In this document: positions 34,558-43,520 of the stretch, in pieces
How the letters are laid out: each line of letters starts with the position of its first letter
Position numbering within the stretch: position 1 is the stretch's first letter
DNA from: HXMU1420-13 sp963691715
GTDB lineage: Bacteria > Bacteroidota > Rhodothermia > Balneolales > Balneolaceae
Length of the DNA: 64,000 nt
Reading direction: 5' to 3'
Assembly (NCBI GenBank): GCA_963691715.1
Contig: OY829281.1
Location: forward strand, 992,001 to 1,056,000
The notes under the pieces: model-generated
The model's database searches: none
Told to the model about the DNA's origin: nothing
Seen by the model: only the letters and a program-made list of their open reading frames with translations
Position numbers and translations under genes: made by a program

Positions 34558-35652
34558 TTATACGTTAAATCTAAATAGCATCACATCACCATCAGCTACA
34601 ACATACTCCTTCCCTTCTTGGCGCATTTTTCCTGCCTCTTTAGCCGCCTTTTCGCTCTTTAATTCTTCATAATCATTATAAGCAATAGTTTCAGCTCTAA
34701 TGAAGCCTCGTTCAAAATCTGTATGAATTACCCCTGCGGCTTGTGGCGCTTTTGTACCCTTTTTTATCGTCCATGCACGTGCTTCTTTTGGACCCACAGT
34801 AAAATAGGTAATCAGTCCAAGTTCTGCATACGCAGCATGTATAAGTCGATCTAATCCAGCACTAGACACTCCAAGTTCTTCAAGAAACATTTCTTTTTCT
34901 TCCTCATCTAATTCGGCAATTTCTGCTTCAATTTTTGCACAAAATATTACAACTTCATCATCAAATGTTGAAGCTACTTTTTTAACAATGCCCACTAATT
35001 CATTTCCTGATTCTAAATCGGTTTCACCTACATTACAGGCATAAAGGACAGGTTTTTCTGAAAGCAAAAATAAATCTCTGTAAGCTAGTTTTTGATCGTT
35101 ATTAACCTCAAAGGTACGAGCTGTATTTCCATTTTCCAGATGTTCACGAAGTTGGTCAACGATAGTTAATTGAGCTTTTAATGATTTATCTCCACTTTTC
35201 GATTGTTTCTTCAGATTTTCAACTCTCTTTTCAACACTTTCAAGATCTTTTAAAATCAATTCCGATTCAATTATAGAAATATCACGTTCTGGATCTACAT
35301 CTCCTTCAACATGTATTATATCATCATCTTCAAAACAACGAACAACATGTATAATCAAATCCACTTCACGAATATGAGATAGAAAAGCATTTCCTTTTCC
35401 TTTTCCATCGGATGCTCCTTTTACTAATCCTGCAATATCTACAAATTCAATACTGGTTGGAACCACATTTACTGATTGTGCAAGTTTAGCCAGATTTAAT
35501 AATCTATGATCAGGTACAGCAACCTGCCCAACATTTGGATCTATGGTGCAAAATGGGAAGTTAGCCGATTCTGCACCTGCATTACTTAATGCATTGAAAA
35601 GAGTCGATTTACCGACATTAGGTAAACCAACAATACCACATTTAAGACTCAT
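34558..35652 (-). CDS. ychF: Redox-regulated ATPase YchF (Obg family)
   Basis: A 364-residue protein of the universal YchF/OLA1 family. The G1 loop is GLPNVGKSTLFNAL, G3 is DIAGLVKGASDGKG, and the ATP-specific G4-equivalent reads LYACNVGE in place of NKxD, as in YchF. The C-terminal TGS domain contains AWTIKKGTKAPQAAGVIHTDF and FIRAETIAY. YchF binds ribosomes and hydrolyses ATP. It reads in the same direction as the phosphatase and nusB genes, 20 bases after the former. Confidence 0.95.
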   Translation of the reverse strand: MSLKCGIVGLPNVGKSTLFNALSNAGAESANFPFCTIDPNVGQVAVPDHRLLNLAKLAQSVNVVPTSIEFVDIAGLVKGASDGKGKGNAFLSHIREVDLIIHVVRCFEDDDIIHVEGDVDPERDISIIESELILKDLESVEKRVENLKKQSKSGDKSLKAQLTIVDQLREHLENGNTARTFEVNNDQKLAYRDLFLLSEKPVLYACNVGETDLESGNELVGIVKKVASTFDDEVVIFCAKIEAEIAELDEEEKEMFLEELGVSSAGLDRLIHAAYAELGLITYFTVGPKEARAWTIKKGTKAPQAAGVIHTDFERGFIRAETIAYNDYEELKSEKAAKEAGKMRQEGKEYVVADGDVMLFRFNV

Positions 35653-35672
35653 TAATTAGTTATATAAAAAAG

Positions 35673-36344
35673 TTAAAAATCAATTCTCTTCTGCTGAACA
35701 AATTCAATTTCGGGTAATAATACCGCAGTTAATTTTCCAAACTGTTCATATACACATCCAGTATCTATTCCAATCATATTATTTTTCACAATAGGTTGTC
35801 GAACTGGTGTGTGTCCGAAAACTACGGTTTTTTCCCAATTATTATCTGTTTGTAAATGGTCTCTTTGCCATAGAAAACTACTGTATACGTCTTCATCCTC
35901 TAATGCTTCTTTAGTTGTCATATTTGGTGGTAAACCACCATGAACAAATACAAAATCATCGGTTTCATGAAAAAGTTTTGTTGACACTAGAAACTTTAGG
36001 TGGCTATATGGTACTTTTTTATCAGGACAAGATGCGTAATAAGACTCTAAGGTATGTGCTCCACCAAAATTTAAATATTCGTAGTATTTATTGTCGTGAT
36101 AATAGGTTAAAAACATTTGGTCATGATTACCCCTAATAAAGATACAATGATGAGACTTCGAGAATGTGATTAATAAATCGATAACTTCTTTAGAATTTGG
36201 TCCTCTATCAACATAATCCCCTAAGAAAATATATTCTCTATCGTCTCCATACTCTGTAACTAATCTGTTTAACAGAGCATGTAGTGTATCTGAACAACCG
36301 TGAATATCGCCTATTACAATATAGCCTTTATAATTTTTTGTCAT
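35673..36344 (-). CDS. PPP-family serine/threonine phosphatase-like metallophosphoesterase
   Basis: A 223-residue PPP-type phosphoesterase. All metal motifs are intact: VIGDIHGCSDTL, FLGDYVDRGPNS, FIRGNHDQMFL and VVFGHTPVRQP, plus FVHGGLPPNM. Bacterial members of this size are either protein phosphatases (PrpA/PrpB) or diadenosine tetraphosphatase-like enzymes; the sequence does not separate these. The start overlaps the nusB stop by four bases, so it is expressed with nusB. Confidence 0.85.
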   Translation of the reverse strand: MTKNYKGYIVIGDIHGCSDTLHALLNRLVTEYGDDREYIFLGDYVDRGPNSKEVIDLLITFSKSHHCIFIRGNHDQMFLTYYHDNKYYEYLNFGGAHTLESYYASCPDKKVPYSHLKFLVSTKLFHETDDFVFVHGGLPPNMTTKEALEDEDVYSSFLWQRDHLQTDNNWEKTVVFGHTPVRQPIVKNNMIGIDTGCVYEQFGKLTAVLLPEIEFVQQKRIDF

Positions 36345-36805
36345 TTATTGACAGACTTATCAATAAGTCCTCTTCCAGTTTTCTTGATTTTTCCGTTACT
36401 GCTTAGTTCATTAAGCGAAGCGTCAAGAATTCCGTTCACGAATCTACCTGATTTTGCTGTAGAAAATTTCTTTACAAGCTCAATGGCTTCATTTATGGAT
36501 ACTTTTATGGGTATATTCTCAAAAAAAAGAAATTCACATAGTGCCATTTGTAAAACCATACGGTCGATCATAGCTAATCGATTAATTTCCCAATTTTTAA
36601 TATGCTTAGTAATGATTTCGTCGAAATATACTCGATGTTCGAGTGTTAGAAAAAATAGTCTTTCTGCAAATCTTCGTAATTCTTTATCCAAACCATCTGC
36701 TTCTTTTAAAATTGTGTCTGCAACATGTTGAACAGTATCGCCACTTTGTTGATATGCGTAAATACTTTGAAGAACGAATTCGCGTGCTATTCTGCGATTA
36801 ATCAT
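36341..36805 (-). CDS. nusB: Transcription antitermination factor NusB
   Basis: A 154-residue all-helical NusB. The N-terminus INRRIAREFVLQSIYAYQQS matches the family start (the Arg-rich helix that binds boxA RNA), and the C-terminal half carries LCEFLFFENIPIKVSINEAI then ELVKKFSTAKSGRFVNGILD, which is highly characteristic. With NusE (S10) it binds boxA in rRNA leaders and suppresses early termination. It is first in a nusB-phosphatase-ychF run on the minus strand and lies head-on away from tRNA-Val. Confidence 0.95.
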   Translation of the reverse strand: MINRRIAREFVLQSIYAYQQSGDTVQHVADTILKEADGLDKELRRFAERLFFLTLEHRVYFDEIITKHIKNWEINRLAMIDRMVLQMALCEFLFFENIPIKVSINEAIELVKKFSTAKSGRFVNGILDASLNELSSNGKIKKTGRGLIDKSVNK

Positions 36806-36881
36806 ACCTAGGATTTGAAATTAGCAGGGAAGATAACCAATTCATAAGTAACAATACTCAATAATCCTTAATCAAAATCCC

Positions 36882-36911
36882 TTGCTGAATAACAGATATT
36901 GCTTATCTTTA
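36882..36911 (+). promoter_or_regulatory. Bacteroidota-type promoter of tRNA-Val
   Basis: TTG at 36882-36884, a 19-base spacer, then TATCTTTA at 36904-36911. This matches the TTTG-N19-TAnnTTTG housekeeping consensus of Bacteroidota in spacing and in six of the eight most conserved bases. It ends six bases before the mature tRNA start, so transcription would begin very near the tRNA 5' end. Confidence 0.7.
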
Positions 36912-36917
36912 ATTTAT

Positions 36918-36991
36918 GCGTTCTTAGCTCAGTTGGTTAGAGCGCCACGTTGACATCGTGGAGGTCGGCAGTTCGAATCTGCCAGAACGCA
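36918..36991 (+). tRNA. tRNA-Val (anticodon GAC)
   Basis: A 74-nt cloverleaf: 7-bp acceptor stem (GCGTTCT with AGAACGC), D arm GCTC/GAGC, anticodon stem CCACG/CGTGG with loop TTGACAT giving anticodon GAC, a 5-base variable loop AGGTC, and T arm GGCAG/CTGCC with loop TTCGAAT. The discriminator base is A; CCA is not encoded. The gene lies one base from the stop codon of the opposite-strand PAS kinase, and a promoter is visible directly upstream. Confidence 0.97.
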
Positions 36992-36992
36992 C

Positions 36993-39086
36993 TTAGATAT
37001 ATGCTTTATCAAAAAAGAAAATAAATTCTGTACCATCTTTACTTTTTATTTCCATATTCGATTTTAATTGTCTAGAAATTGTTCTAATTAATTTCATACC
37101 CAGTGATGGTTTGGATGAGGTATGTTTTAAATTTTCTAAACCAACACCATCATCTTTTATCGATAGAGTAATCACTCCTTTTTCAATTCGCAATGATATG
37201 TCTACTTTACCTTCTTTTCGATCATTAAAAGCATGTTTATAAGAATTTGTAATTATTTCATTTACTAGAAGACCACATGGAATAGCTTGAGTAATAATTA
37301 AACTGATAGGATCGATATCAAAATTAAAATGAATATTTATTAGATCCGATTTAAAAGAATTTTTAAGACTTTCAACTAATTCATGTATGTAAGGATCCAT
37401 TTCAATTTCGGAAAGATTTTCATTTTGATATAATTTTTCATGAACCAAAGCTATCGACTGTATTCTAAGTCTACTGTCTTTGAGCGCTCTATTCACTTTC
37501 AAATCATCAACTGAAAGAGATTGAAGTTCCAATAACCCACTAATTACAGCAAGATTATTTTTAACCCTATGGTGTACTTCCGCAAGTAATAATTCCTTTT
37601 CTTTAAGTGACGTTCTTATAGTTTCCTCTGATTTTTCACGCTCAGTTATATCCACATAAAGACCAAATTTTGCTTGAACCTTCCCTTCTATAAGGATAGG
37701 AATGGAATAAACAATGACATCAAGTAATTTCCCAGTTTTTGCAATTCGTTTCACTTGTTTAAACTCTACCATCATTGAGTTTGACATTCGAAGAGCTTCA
37801 TCATAATCCGGTAGAGGAGCTAAAATTTTATCAATTTCTAAACCATAAATCTCATCTAAATCATAACCAAATAATGCCTCAAAACCGTGGTTTACTGTTT
37901 CAACTTCATTATGCACGTTTACCATTACAATTGCTAAAGGAGTAGTATTAAAAAGTTCAGTAAAATATTTATCTCTTTTAGCTAATTCTTCTTCAGTATA
38001 TTTTCGATCACTTATATCTCTTTCAATAATAATCAGCACATTCTGTCCAAAATAACTTCCTTGGTTTACTAACATTTCAGACAGAAATACTTCCCCATTT
38101 GCTTTTTTAGACCAGACTTCAAGTTTTTGAGCTTCTTGATATTCCGCAATTTCCCATATTCTAGTCATTTTTTCGGTATCAAATTTACCTGGTGCTCTTA
38201 GAAAACTTTGGTTTTTTGATATGATTTGGTCTGGTTCATAACCATAAGTTGATTTTACCCCATTATTAGCAACTAAAATATTGTTGTCATGGTCCAATAA
38301 ATAAATAGCCTCGCTCATTGAATTAAATAAATCACGATAGCTTCTCATACTTTTCTCAGATTCTCTAAAAGAAATTACCCGGTCGGTCACATTAGCTATT
38401 AAAGAATACACAGAAACAATCTTTCCATTTTTATCATAAAGAATGGAATTGTACCACTCTGTGTAAATAACAACACCACTTTTTGTAATATTTCTTATAA
38501 TGAGTGAAAAACTTTCTTGCTTTTCTTTAGTTAATCTTTCGAATGTATTTAGGAAAAGCTCATAATCATCTTTATAAATTAGATGTTCCAACACTAATTT
38601 ATTACTTTTAAATTCTTCCTTTTCCCATAAAAATAGCTCACTTGCTTTGTCTGACCATCGTACTATTTCTCCCGAATATTTCCATTCAATTTCTGCCAAT
38701 GGAAAGCCCTGAAATCCAATAGGCGCGCTAATAATATCATCTTTAACCCCATAAAGGAGTGGGGTAAGATCATGTGCAATTAATAATTTGGCAGGCCTAT
38801 TTAAATAGTTGATTATTTGGGTTGAGAATTGGATTATTCTGTCCTTTTTAGTGTTTGAATGCAACCTCCATACTTTATCGAAGGTTGAAGATTTTTCATG
38901 TACTTTTAATTCATCCGCTAGATCACCCGTTACTTCTGTAACTAATTCATGTAAATACTTTTTTTTAATAATAGCTTTAGATTCCCCAAAAAATTGTACT
39001 GTAGCTTCATTAACATCTAATATTTCCAATGTGATCTGATCACAAACAAATAAACATTGCGTTTCAAAAAATCCTTTTTCTACCAC
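36993..39086 (-). CDS. PAS-domain sensor histidine kinase (HisKA_2 type)
   Basis: A 697-residue cytosolic kinase. It starts at a GTG with a good AAGGA ribosome site nine bases upstream; no in-frame ATG is near. Four PAS-like units are arranged in tandem (about 10-115, 120-240, 245-365, 370-485), with WSDKASELFLWEKEEF, YLLDHDNNILVANNGVKSTY and NHGFEALFGYDLDEIYG as clear PAS cores. The dimerisation box EVHHRVKNNLAVISGLLELQ (phospho-His about 505) and an ATPase domain with NEIITNSYKHAFND and DDGVGLEN follow. No transmembrane helix, so the signal is internal (redox, small ligand or light). It shares the HisKA_2 core with the kinase at 23699. No regulator gene adjoins it. Confidence 0.88.
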   Translation of the reverse strand: MVEKGFFETQCLFVCDQITLEILDVNEATVQFFGESKAIIKKKYLHELVTEVTGDLADELKVHEKSSTFDKVWRLHSNTKKDRIIQFSTQIINYLNRPAKLLIAHDLTPLLYGVKDDIISAPIGFQGFPLAEIEWKYSGEIVRWSDKASELFLWEKEEFKSNKLVLEHLIYKDDYELFLNTFERLTKEKQESFSLIIRNITKSGVVIYTEWYNSILYDKNGKIVSVYSLIANVTDRVISFRESEKSMRSYRDLFNSMSEAIYLLDHDNNILVANNGVKSTYGYEPDQIISKNQSFLRAPGKFDTEKMTRIWEIAEYQEAQKLEVWSKKANGEVFLSEMLVNQGSYFGQNVLIIIERDISDRKYTEEELAKRDKYFTELFNTTPLAIVMVNVHNEVETVNHGFEALFGYDLDEIYGLEIDKILAPLPDYDEALRMSNSMMVEFKQVKRIAKTGKLLDVIVYSIPILIEGKVQAKFGLYVDITEREKSEETIRTSLKEKELLLAEVHHRVKNNLAVISGLLELQSLSVDDLKVNRALKDSRLRIQSIALVHEKLYQNENLSEIEMDPYIHELVESLKNSFKSDLINIHFNFDIDPISLIITQAIPCGLLVNEIITNSYKHAFNDRKEGKVDISLRIEKGVITLSIKDDGVGLENLKHTSSKPSLGMKLIRTISRQLKSNMEIKSKDGTEFIFFFDKAYI

Positions 39087-39250
39087 TTGTCATCTTCCTT
39101 TAATTCTACCTAATTGCAATGAAAATAAACAATCTATTTGATTGATTAACTAACAAAAAAGTTAAAAATTAACATCCATGTTTTAAATGCTCCTAAAGCG
39201 CAATTTTTCTATCTTCAGACTTATAATTAAACTATCAGTATTTTTAATAC

Positions 39251-41194
39251 ATGGCTTCAAATCTTATTGAAATAACTTTACCCGATGGCTCATCGAGAAC
39301 CTATAACAACGGAATCACGGGTATAGAAATCGCAGAATCAATTTCATCAGGCTTAGCACGTGTTGCCCTAAGCATTACAGTGAATGGAGAACAGTGGGAC
39401 TTAAATCGTCCAATTTTTTCTGATTCTGTAATTGCTATTCACACATGGGATTCTGAGGAAGGTAAAAATACTTTTTGGCATTCATCGGCACATATACTCG
39501 CAGAAGCTGTTCAAAATTTGTATCCAAACGCTAAATTTGGGATAGGTCCACCCATTGAAACAGGTTTTTATTATGATATCGATTTTGGAGATACCCAAAT
39601 AACACAAGACGATCTCGTTGCAATAGAAAATAAATTCTTAGAGGTTGCAAGAACAAAATCTACCTTTCGTAGACAGAACATATCAAAATCTGATGCCCTT
39701 ACTTTTTACTCTGAAAAGAGTAACGAATATAAAATCGATCTCATTGAAGGTTTAGAAGATGGCGATATCACTTTCTATACACAGGGTACATTCACAGATC
39801 TTTGTCGTGGACCTCATATTCCAACCACCGCGATTGTAAAAGCAATAAAATTAACTAACCTAGCAGGCGCTTATTGGCGAGGAGATGTCAATTCTAAGCA
39901 GTTAACTAGAATTTATGGTGTTTCTTTTCCTAAAAAGAAATTGTTAGACGAACATCTGCATAGGGTTGAAGAAGCAAAAAGAAGAGATCACAGAAAATTA
40001 GGAAAAGAACTTGGTATATATATTATCGACCAAATGGTTGGGAGTGGACTTCCAATGTGGTTACCTAATGGCGCTACCTTAAGACGAACACTAGAGTCAT
40101 TTCTTAGAGAAGAACAAATAAAAAGAGGATACCAAGAAGTAATTACACCACACATAGGCAGCCTTGACTTATACCGTACGTCTGGACATTATCCTTACTA
40201 TCAAGACTCTCAATACAATCCAATTCAAGTAGATGATGAGGAGTACATGCTTAAACCCATGAACTGTCCTCACCATCACAGAATTTTCTCATCAGAAAGA
40301 AGATCTTACCGTGATTTACCTTTAAGACTTGCCGAATTTGGTTCCGTTTATAGATACGAACAATCTGGTGAATTAAGTGGATTATCTAGAGTCCGTGGCT
40401 TCACTCAAGATGATGCACACATTTACTGTATGCATGATCAATTAAAAGAAGAGATTAAAAACAGCATAGAATTAACACAATTTGTATTCAAAACCTTTGG
40501 GATGCCTGTTGATATTCGTTTATCATTTAGAGACTCAAATGATGAAAAATATGGAGGAAATACTGAATATTGGGATCGTGCTCAACGAGAGATTCAAGAA
40601 GCTGCTGATGAAATGAAATTGGATTACTCAGTAGTGCCTGGTGAAGCTAGCTTTTATGGACCAAAAATCGATTTTATTATTAGAGATGCTATTGGCAGAA
40701 AGTGGCAATTAGGCACCGTACAAGTAGATTATGTTATGCCCGAACGTTTCGATTTAAGCTACACAGGTTCTGATAATAAAAAACATCAACCAGTAATTAT
40801 ACATCGCGCTCCGTTCGGAAGTATGGAGAGATTTACAAGCATTTTGATAGAACATTTTGCAGGTAATTTCCCACTTTGGCTTTCTCCTGAACAAGTAAGA
40901 ATTTTACCAATCAGCGATTCTCAAAACCATAAGGCACATGAATATGCCACTTTGTTGAAAGAAAACAACATTCGGTTAACTGTAGATGATCGAAGTGAAC
41001 AAATTGGAGCTAAAATAAGAGACGCTGAAACTGCCAAAATTCCATATATGTTAATCATAGGAGCAAAAGAAATGAATAATGGCACAGTTTCTGTTAGAAA
41101 GCATCGTAAAGGAGATATTGGAACTTTTGATTTTTCTGATTTACTTTCTAAAATAAATATTGAAATTAGTGAGAAATCACTACCTGAAGATTAA
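39251..41194 (+). CDS. thrS: Threonyl-tRNA synthetase
   Basis: A 647-residue class II synthetase with the usual four domains: TGS (about 1-62), editing domain with FWHSSAHILAEAVQ (His ligands), the catalytic core with MNCPHHHRIF (Zn-binding Cys and His), RLAEFGSVYRYEQSGELSGL (motif 2) and HRAPFGSMERF (motif 3), and a C-terminal anticodon domain (VRILPISDSQNHKAHEYA). It charges tRNA-Thr and clears mischarged Ser-tRNA(Thr). It is followed by infC with a short gap, the classic thrS-infC-rpmI-rplT order. Confidence 0.97.
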   Translation: MASNLIEITLPDGSSRTYNNGITGIEIAESISSGLARVALSITVNGEQWDLNRPIFSDSVIAIHTWDSEEGKNTFWHSSAHILAEAVQNLYPNAKFGIGPPIETGFYYDIDFGDTQITQDDLVAIENKFLEVARTKSTFRRQNISKSDALTFYSEKSNEYKIDLIEGLEDGDITFYTQGTFTDLCRGPHIPTTAIVKAIKLTNLAGAYWRGDVNSKQLTRIYGVSFPKKKLLDEHLHRVEEAKRRDHRKLGKELGIYIIDQMVGSGLPMWLPNGATLRRTLESFLREEQIKRGYQEVITPHIGSLDLYRTSGHYPYYQDSQYNPIQVDDEEYMLKPMNCPHHHRIFSSERRSYRDLPLRLAEFGSVYRYEQSGELSGLSRVRGFTQDDAHIYCMHDQLKEEIKNSIELTQFVFKTFGMPVDIRLSFRDSNDEKYGGNTEYWDRAQREIQEAADEMKLDYSVVPGEASFYGPKIDFIIRDAIGRKWQLGTVQVDYVMPERFDLSYTGSDNKKHQPVIIHRAPFGSMERFTSILIEHFAGNFPLWLSPEQVRILPISDSQNHKAHEYATLLKENNIRLTVDDRSEQIGAKIRDAETAKIPYMLIIGAKEMNNGTVSVRKHRKGDIGTFDFSDLLSKINIEISEKSLPED

Positions 41195-41213
41195 ATAAAC
41201 TACGAGGATAACT

Positions 41214-41750
41214 ATCGCAAAAAAAAACTTTCGTCCGCCGGTAAAAGAAGATCGGCCCAGATTAAACGAAGAAATAAATGCACCGCAAGTTCGGGTTATC
41301 AGACCGGACAACAATCATGAAATCACAACATCTGAACGTGCACTACAAATAGCCGAGCAATTTAACCTCGATTTAGTAGAGATTGCTCCAGATGCACGCC
41401 CCCCAGTGTGTAAGATTATTGATTATGGCAAATATCAATACGAGAAAAAGAAAAAAGAAAAAGAAGCTAAAAAGAAACAACATACGGTTACTGTTAAAGA
41501 ACTTCGGTTTCGTCCAAATACCGATGACCATGATCTAGAATTTAAAACAAGACATGCTCGTGAATTTTTAAGTAGTGGCGACAAAGTTAAAGCTTCAGTC
41601 CAATTTCGTGGTCGAGATATGCTATACACAGAAAAAGGTGAATTAGTACTTTTAAAACTAGCTAAAGCTCTAGAAGATATCTCAAAAATTGAGTCGAAAC
41701 CTAATCTCGAAGGGCGAAGAATGATAATGATTTTATCTCCTCTTAAATAA
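41214..41750 (+). CDS. infC: Translation initiation factor IF-3 (start codon AUC)
   Basis: 178 residues. There is no ATG before position 41406, yet IF-3 homology (NEEINAPQVRVI, then RALQIAEQFNLDLVEIAPDA and PPVCKIIDYGKYQYE) runs upstream to a stop at 41196. The best start is ATC at 41214, six bases after a GAGG ribosome site (41204-41207). Rare start codons (AUU, AUC, AUA) in infC are known to let IF-3 limit its own synthesis by rejecting non-AUG starts. The C-domain ends EGRRMIMILSPLK. A hairpin (TTAAGC, 3-base loop, GCTTAA; 41752-41766) follows the stop, ahead of rpmI. Confidence 0.93.
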   Translation: MAKKNFRPPVKEDRPRLNEEINAPQVRVIRPDNNHEITTSERALQIAEQFNLDLVEIAPDARPPVCKIIDYGKYQYEKKKKEKEAKKKQHTVTVKELRFRPNTDDHDLEFKTRHAREFLSSGDKVKASVQFRGRDMLYTEKGELVLLKLAKALEDISKIESKPNLEGRRMIMILSPLK

Positions 41751-41827
41751 TTTAAGCATTGCTTAAGATGGGTATTTATACGTATTTTAAAAGTCTGTAA
41801 ATTTTTCACAAAGCAAGTGGATTTCCA

Positions 41828-42016
41828 ATGCCTAAAATGAAATCAAATAGTGGCGCAAAAAAGCGATTTAAACTTACCGGAAGTGGTAAAATCAAACGTA
41901 AAAAGGCTTTTAAACGCCATATTTTAACAAAGAAAAGCAGTAAAACTAAAAGAAATTTAGGTCGAACAACTCTTGTGGCAACTGCCGATGAAGCAAGAGT
42001 TAAAGAAATGATCTAA
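41828..42016 (+). CDS. rpmI: 50S ribosomal protein L35
   Basis: A 62-residue, strongly basic protein. MPKMKSNSGAKKRFKLTGSG and KIKRKKAFKRHILTKKSSK are the conserved L35 core that lies in the 23S rRNA interior. Standard position between infC and rplT, 28 bases before the latter. Confidence 0.97.
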   Translation: MPKMKSNSGAKKRFKLTGSGKIKRKKAFKRHILTKKSSKTKRNLGRTTLVATADEARVKEMI

Positions 42017-42044
42017 GAAATTTTAACCCTTTAAACTTGACAAA

Positions 42045-42392
42045 ATGCCACGTTCACTAAATTTAGTGGCTTCCCGTCGCCGTCGCAAAAAGATTCTAAA
42101 TCAAGCGAAAGGTTACTGGGGCAAGCGTAAAAATGTATACACCATTGCGAAAAATGCGGTCGAAAAAGGACTTCAATACCAATACCGTGATAGAAAAAAT
42201 CGTAAACGTGTATTCCGTAGATTATGGATTATAAGAATTAATGCCGCAGCTCGATTAAATGGAAGTACATACTCTCGTTTAATAAGCGCCATGACAAAAA
42301 AGAACATGGATATAAACCGTAAGGTTTTAGCTGACATCGCAATTCATGATCCAGAAACGTTTGCTGCCATTGTAAAGGAAGCTCACGCTTAA
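42045..42392 (+). CDS. rplT: 50S ribosomal protein L20
   Basis: A 115-residue basic protein: RRRRKKILNQAKGYWGKRKN (extended N-terminal tail) and RLWIIRINAAARLNGSTYSR are hallmark L20 sequences. L20 binds 23S rRNA early in 50S assembly and in some bacteria represses its own operon through a leader; no such structure could be verified here. A strong terminator follows 27 bases later. Confidence 0.97.
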   Translation: MPRSLNLVASRRRRKKILNQAKGYWGKRKNVYTIAKNAVEKGLQYQYRDRKNRKRVFRRLWIIRINAAARLNGSTYSRLISAMTKKNMDINRKVLADIAIHDPETFAAIVKEAHA

Positions 42393-42419
42393 AGCGAAAC
42401 TTGCTATTTTATGATAAAG

Positions 42420-42457
42420 CCGGTAAATCTTAATTAAATAGGTTTATCGGTTTTTTT
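42420..42457 (+). terminator. Rho-independent terminator after rplT
   Basis: A 10-bp stem (CCGGTAAATC at 42420-42429 with GGTTTATCGG at 42441-42450, two G-U pairs included) with an 11-base A/T loop, then seven T residues. It separates the infC-rpmI-rplT unit from pheS-pheT. Confidence 0.88.
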
Positions 42458-42486
42458 ATTTTCGGTACTGATTAACATCAAAATCA

Positions 42487-43503
42487 ATGATTAATATGCT
42501 TGATAATGTAAAGGCATTATACAAAGAAATAGAAGAATTCGAATTGACAGACTCGAACTCTTTAGAGTCATTTCGTCTAGAATTTTTATCGAAAAATGGA
42601 AAGATCAAATCACTATTTAAAAAAATTAGTGATGTTCCGGTACAAGAAAAGGCCGCATTCGGCAAGGAAATGAAAAAGATCCAACTTGTGGCTAATGATC
42701 GTTTTGAGGTATTTAACACCCATTTAAAAACACAAATACAAATCAAAACCTCTGCGAAAGACGATATTACTCTTCCCGCACCAAAACCTGTTATCGGCTC
42801 TCTTCATCCCCTTACCCAGACGTTAAATGAAATGAAGAGTATTTTCTATAGACTTGGTTTTACCATTGCTGATGGACCAGAAATCGAAGATGACTTTCAT
42901 AATTTTACCGCATTAAATTTTCCTCCTAATCATCCAGCACGAGATGAACAGGATACTTTTTTTATTCGCAAAAGTGATGATCCAAATATTATGGATCTGG
43001 TTTTAAGAACACATACCTCTCCCGTTCAAATTCGACTCATGGAAAATACCACTCCTCCAATTCGTTCAATAATGCCTGGTAGAGTATATAGAAATGAAGC
43101 AGTATCTCCTAAATCATATTTTTTGTTTCATCAGGTAGAAGCACTTTATGTAGATAAAAATGTAAGCGTAGCTGATTTAAAAGAATCTCTTATAACCTTT
43201 GTAAAATTAATGTACGGTAGTGATGTTAAGTATCGACTAAGACCCGGATTCTTTCCATTTACAGAACCAAGCCTTGAAATGGACATCTGGTGGGGCAGTG
43301 AAAAGGATGGGAAATGGTTAGAAATTCTTGGTTCTGGAATGGTTGATCCTAATGTATTTAAATCAGCTGGTGTAAATCCAGAGACTTATACTGGATTCGC
43401 ATGGGGAATGGGAGTTGAACGTATATGTATCCTTAAATACGGTATAGATGATATCCGAACATTTTACGAAAACGATATTCGTTTTCTCGAACAGTTTAAC
43501 TAA
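42487..43503 (+). CDS. pheS: Phenylalanyl-tRNA synthetase alpha chain
   Basis: A 338-residue class II synthetase subunit. The N-terminal coiled coil (about 1-90) binds tRNA. The catalytic core shows HPLTQTLNEMKSIFYRLGF, EDDFHNFTALNFPPNHPARD, LRTHTSPVQIRLME, GRVYRNEAVS and the motif 3 region GFAWGMGVERICILKYGI. ATG choices at 42487 and 42496 differ by three residues. With PheT it forms the alpha2beta2 enzyme; pheT starts 17 bases later. Confidence 0.97.
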   Translation: MINMLDNVKALYKEIEEFELTDSNSLESFRLEFLSKNGKIKSLFKKISDVPVQEKAAFGKEMKKIQLVANDRFEVFNTHLKTQIQIKTSAKDDITLPAPKPVIGSLHPLTQTLNEMKSIFYRLGFTIADGPEIEDDFHNFTALNFPPNHPARDEQDTFFIRKSDDPNIMDLVLRTHTSPVQIRLMENTTPPIRSIMPGRVYRNEAVSPKSYFLFHQVEALYVDKNVSVADLKESLITFVKLMYGSDVKYRLRPGFFPFTEPSLEMDIWWGSEKDGKWLEILGSGMVDPNVFKSAGVNPETYTGFAWGMGVERICILKYGIDDIRTFYENDIRFLEQFN

Positions 43504-43520
43504 AAGCAGCATCTGAAATA

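Noticed and set aside
41751..41827. L20-type autoregulatory leader before rpmI
   Set aside because: A small hairpin is present, but the long-range pairing needed for an L20 leader could not be traced by eye.
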